Assembly (NCBI GenBank): GCA_031286185.1
Contig: JAITUS010000120.1
Coordinates: 1-6,722 of the forward strand
Direction: 5' to 3'
DNA: 6,722 bases
From: Rickettsiales bacterium
GTDB lineage: Bacteria > Pseudomonadota > Alphaproteobacteria > Rickettsiales > Anaplasmataceae
Part shown: piece by piece, positions 5,986 to 6,722 of the stretch
How positions within the stretch are numbered: position 1 is the first letter of the stretch
Layout: every line of letters starts with the position of its first letter
Made by a program: the position numbers and the translations under genes
Notes under the pieces: generated by a model
Seen by the model: the letters and a program-made list of their open reading frames with translations, nothing else
Told to the model about the DNA's origin: nothing
The model's database searches: none

Positions 5986-6618
5986 ATGTTTACTAATAGA
6001 ACAGCTAATAATCGGAATCAGCTGCGATTTCCCATAGAATTCTTAAACGTAGATGATAAAGCTCAGAAACATCGTGGTTTTACACCGCTTCATTTAGCAG
6101 CAGGAAATAGTCAGTTGGATTTAGTCAACGCTTTGTTAGCAGAAGGTTTAGACATTAACTCAGAGATTAAATATAACCGCTTTACACCATTGTATTTTGC
6201 AATTGCAAAAAATCGCTTAGAAATGGTTAATTTTTTCATTGCAAATGGAGCAGATGTGAATCATAAGGCTATTCTAGGCTTTACACCTTTAAGTTTTGCA
6301 TCGCAGCAAGGCTATTTAGATATAGTCAACACTTTAATTGCAAATGGAGCAGATCTTAATACTAAAACAGATAAACTTAATACGCCTTTACACTTAGCAG
6401 CAGAGAATAGCTACCCAGGCATAGTAAACGTTCTTATTGAAAAACGGTTAGATGTTAATGCTGAAAATAGTGATCAGCTTAGACCTTTACATTATGCGTG
6501 TATGAATGGCCATCCTGAAATAGCGAGAGCTCTTGTTGCACATGGATCTGACATCAATGCTGGTTCTTCAGCTGTCGTACTCATGACAAGAGAGTTGATA
6601 CAAATATTACACCCTTAG
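5986..6618 (+). CDS. Ankyrin-repeat protein, 3' end truncated by IS insertion
   Basis: This 210-residue protein begins at an ATG behind a perfect AGGAGG. After a ~30-residue leader with no signal peptide it holds five consecutive ankyrin repeats of about 33 residues. These start near residues 32 (FTPLHLAAGNSQLDLV), 66, 99, 132 and 166, each ending in a GADVN-like turn, the last being GSDIN at 187-191. The final 19 residues (AGSSAVVLMTRELIQILHP) are not ankyrin-like. The TAG stop (6616-6618) is formed by TA from the flanking TTA and the first G of the IS, so the original gene was longer. Ankyrin proteins bind partner proteins, and in Wolbachia they are suspected effectors; no target can be named. 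The gene is divergent from the OTU-STAND gene, with 265 bases between starts. It may still make a stable short ankyrin protein. Confidence 0.8.
   Translation: MFTNRTANNRNQLRFPIEFLNVDDKAQKHRGFTPLHLAAGNSQLDLVNALLAEGLDINSEIKYNRFTPLYFAIAKNRLEMVNFFIANGADVNHKAILGFTPLSFASQQGYLDIVNTLIANGADLNTKTDKLNTPLHLAAENSYPGIVNVLIEKRLDVNAENSDQLRPLHYACMNGHPEIARALVAHGSDINAGSSAVVLMTRELIQILHP
6238..6354 (+). repeat. DNA-level repeat between neighbouring ankyrin units
   Basis: The 18-base string ATTGCAAATGGAGCAGAT occurs at 6238-6255 and again at 6337-6354, exactly 99 bases (33 codons) apart. It encodes IANGAD in both ankyrin repeats 2 and 3. Identity at DNA level, including third positions, points to recent duplication or gene conversion of a repeat unit. 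Confidence 0.6.
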
Positions 6619-6722
6619 AACCTGTTTAAAATCTTCGTAGTAGGAGAGAAATGAAGGAGAGAACAATCATCTGTAAGCTAGTGTTGAGTTTCCGCTCGCA
6701 ATTTTTCCACAATCGTCTGCAT
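6618..6722 (-). mobile_element. 3' end of an IS5-family insertion sequence (right copy, partial)
   Basis: The element begins with GAACCTG at 6618, directly after TTA (6615-6617), and continues past the window end. It is the inverted counterpart of 1-65, with one base difference over the shared 65 bases. The transposase reads leftward and ends 8 bases inside the terminus. The insertion supplies the last base of the upstream ankyrin gene's stop codon. Confidence 0.75.
6626..6722 (-). CDS. IS5-family transposase, C-terminal fragment (partial)
   Basis: Thirty-one residues are visible, beginning CRRLWKNCERKLNTSLQMIV and ending in SLLLRRF with TAA at 6626-6628. The LWKNCERKLNTSLQ stretch followed by a hydrophobic helix and a basic LLLRRF end is characteristic of the C-terminus of IS5-group DDE transposases. 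The catalytic core lies right of the window. The last 18 residues are identical to the copy at the left edge, and the single base change between them is silent (TTA versus CTA, Leu). Whether the full copy is intact cannot be seen. Confidence 0.7.
   Translation of the reverse strand, partial: CRRLWKNCERKLNTSLQMIVLSFISLLLRRF

Overview
The window is AT-rich and looks like accessory DNA from an intracellular alphaproteobacterial symbiont of arthropods. Wolbachia is the best guess, with other Rickettsiales possible. The reasons are three ankyrin-repeat genes, an OTU-type (deubiquitinase-like) domain of the kind found in Wolbachia and Spiroplasma host-manipulation proteins, the tail of an Rpn/PD-(D/E)XK family protein, and IS5-family insertion sequence ends that have broken resident genes. 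This host call rests on gene style only; no marker gene is present.

Layout from left to right. Positions 1-65 are the 3' end of an IS5-like element, with transposase reading rightward. Positions 66-310 (minus strand) are the first ~81 codons of an ankyrin-type gene cut by that IS, with a good promoter at 342-370. Positions 371-654 hold no gene I can support. Positions 655-843 (plus strand) are a decayed Rpn-family 3' end. Its stop codon overlaps the stop of the main gene. Positions 840-5720 (minus strand) are one very large gene of 1626 residues starting with GTG. It encodes an N-terminal OTU-like domain, a long unassigned linker, a STAND/NB-ARC ATPase and about 13 ankyrin repeats interrupted by a non-ankyrin segment. 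Positions 5721-5985 are the divergent promoter region. It carries a candidate promoter and structured leader for the large gene, and a hairpin plus strong ribosome binding site for the rightward gene. Positions 5986-6618 (plus strand) are a small ankyrin gene whose 3' end is cut by a second copy of the same IS, in the opposite orientation (6618-6722, running off the window).

The large gene is the main object of interest. Effector domain, then nucleotide-driven oligomerisation switch, then repeat-based sensor is the layout of NLR immune receptors and of bacterial STAND defence proteins. Here the effector is a ubiquitin-protease-like domain. Whether it acts on the arthropod host, on phage, or is an inactive pseudo-enzyme cannot be decided from the sequence. 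The positions where the OTU catalytic His and Asp are expected appear to be Tyr and Asn. The two inverted IS copies bracket the whole segment and truncate an ankyrin gene on each side, so the block is arranged like a composite transposon or a rearrangement hot spot.
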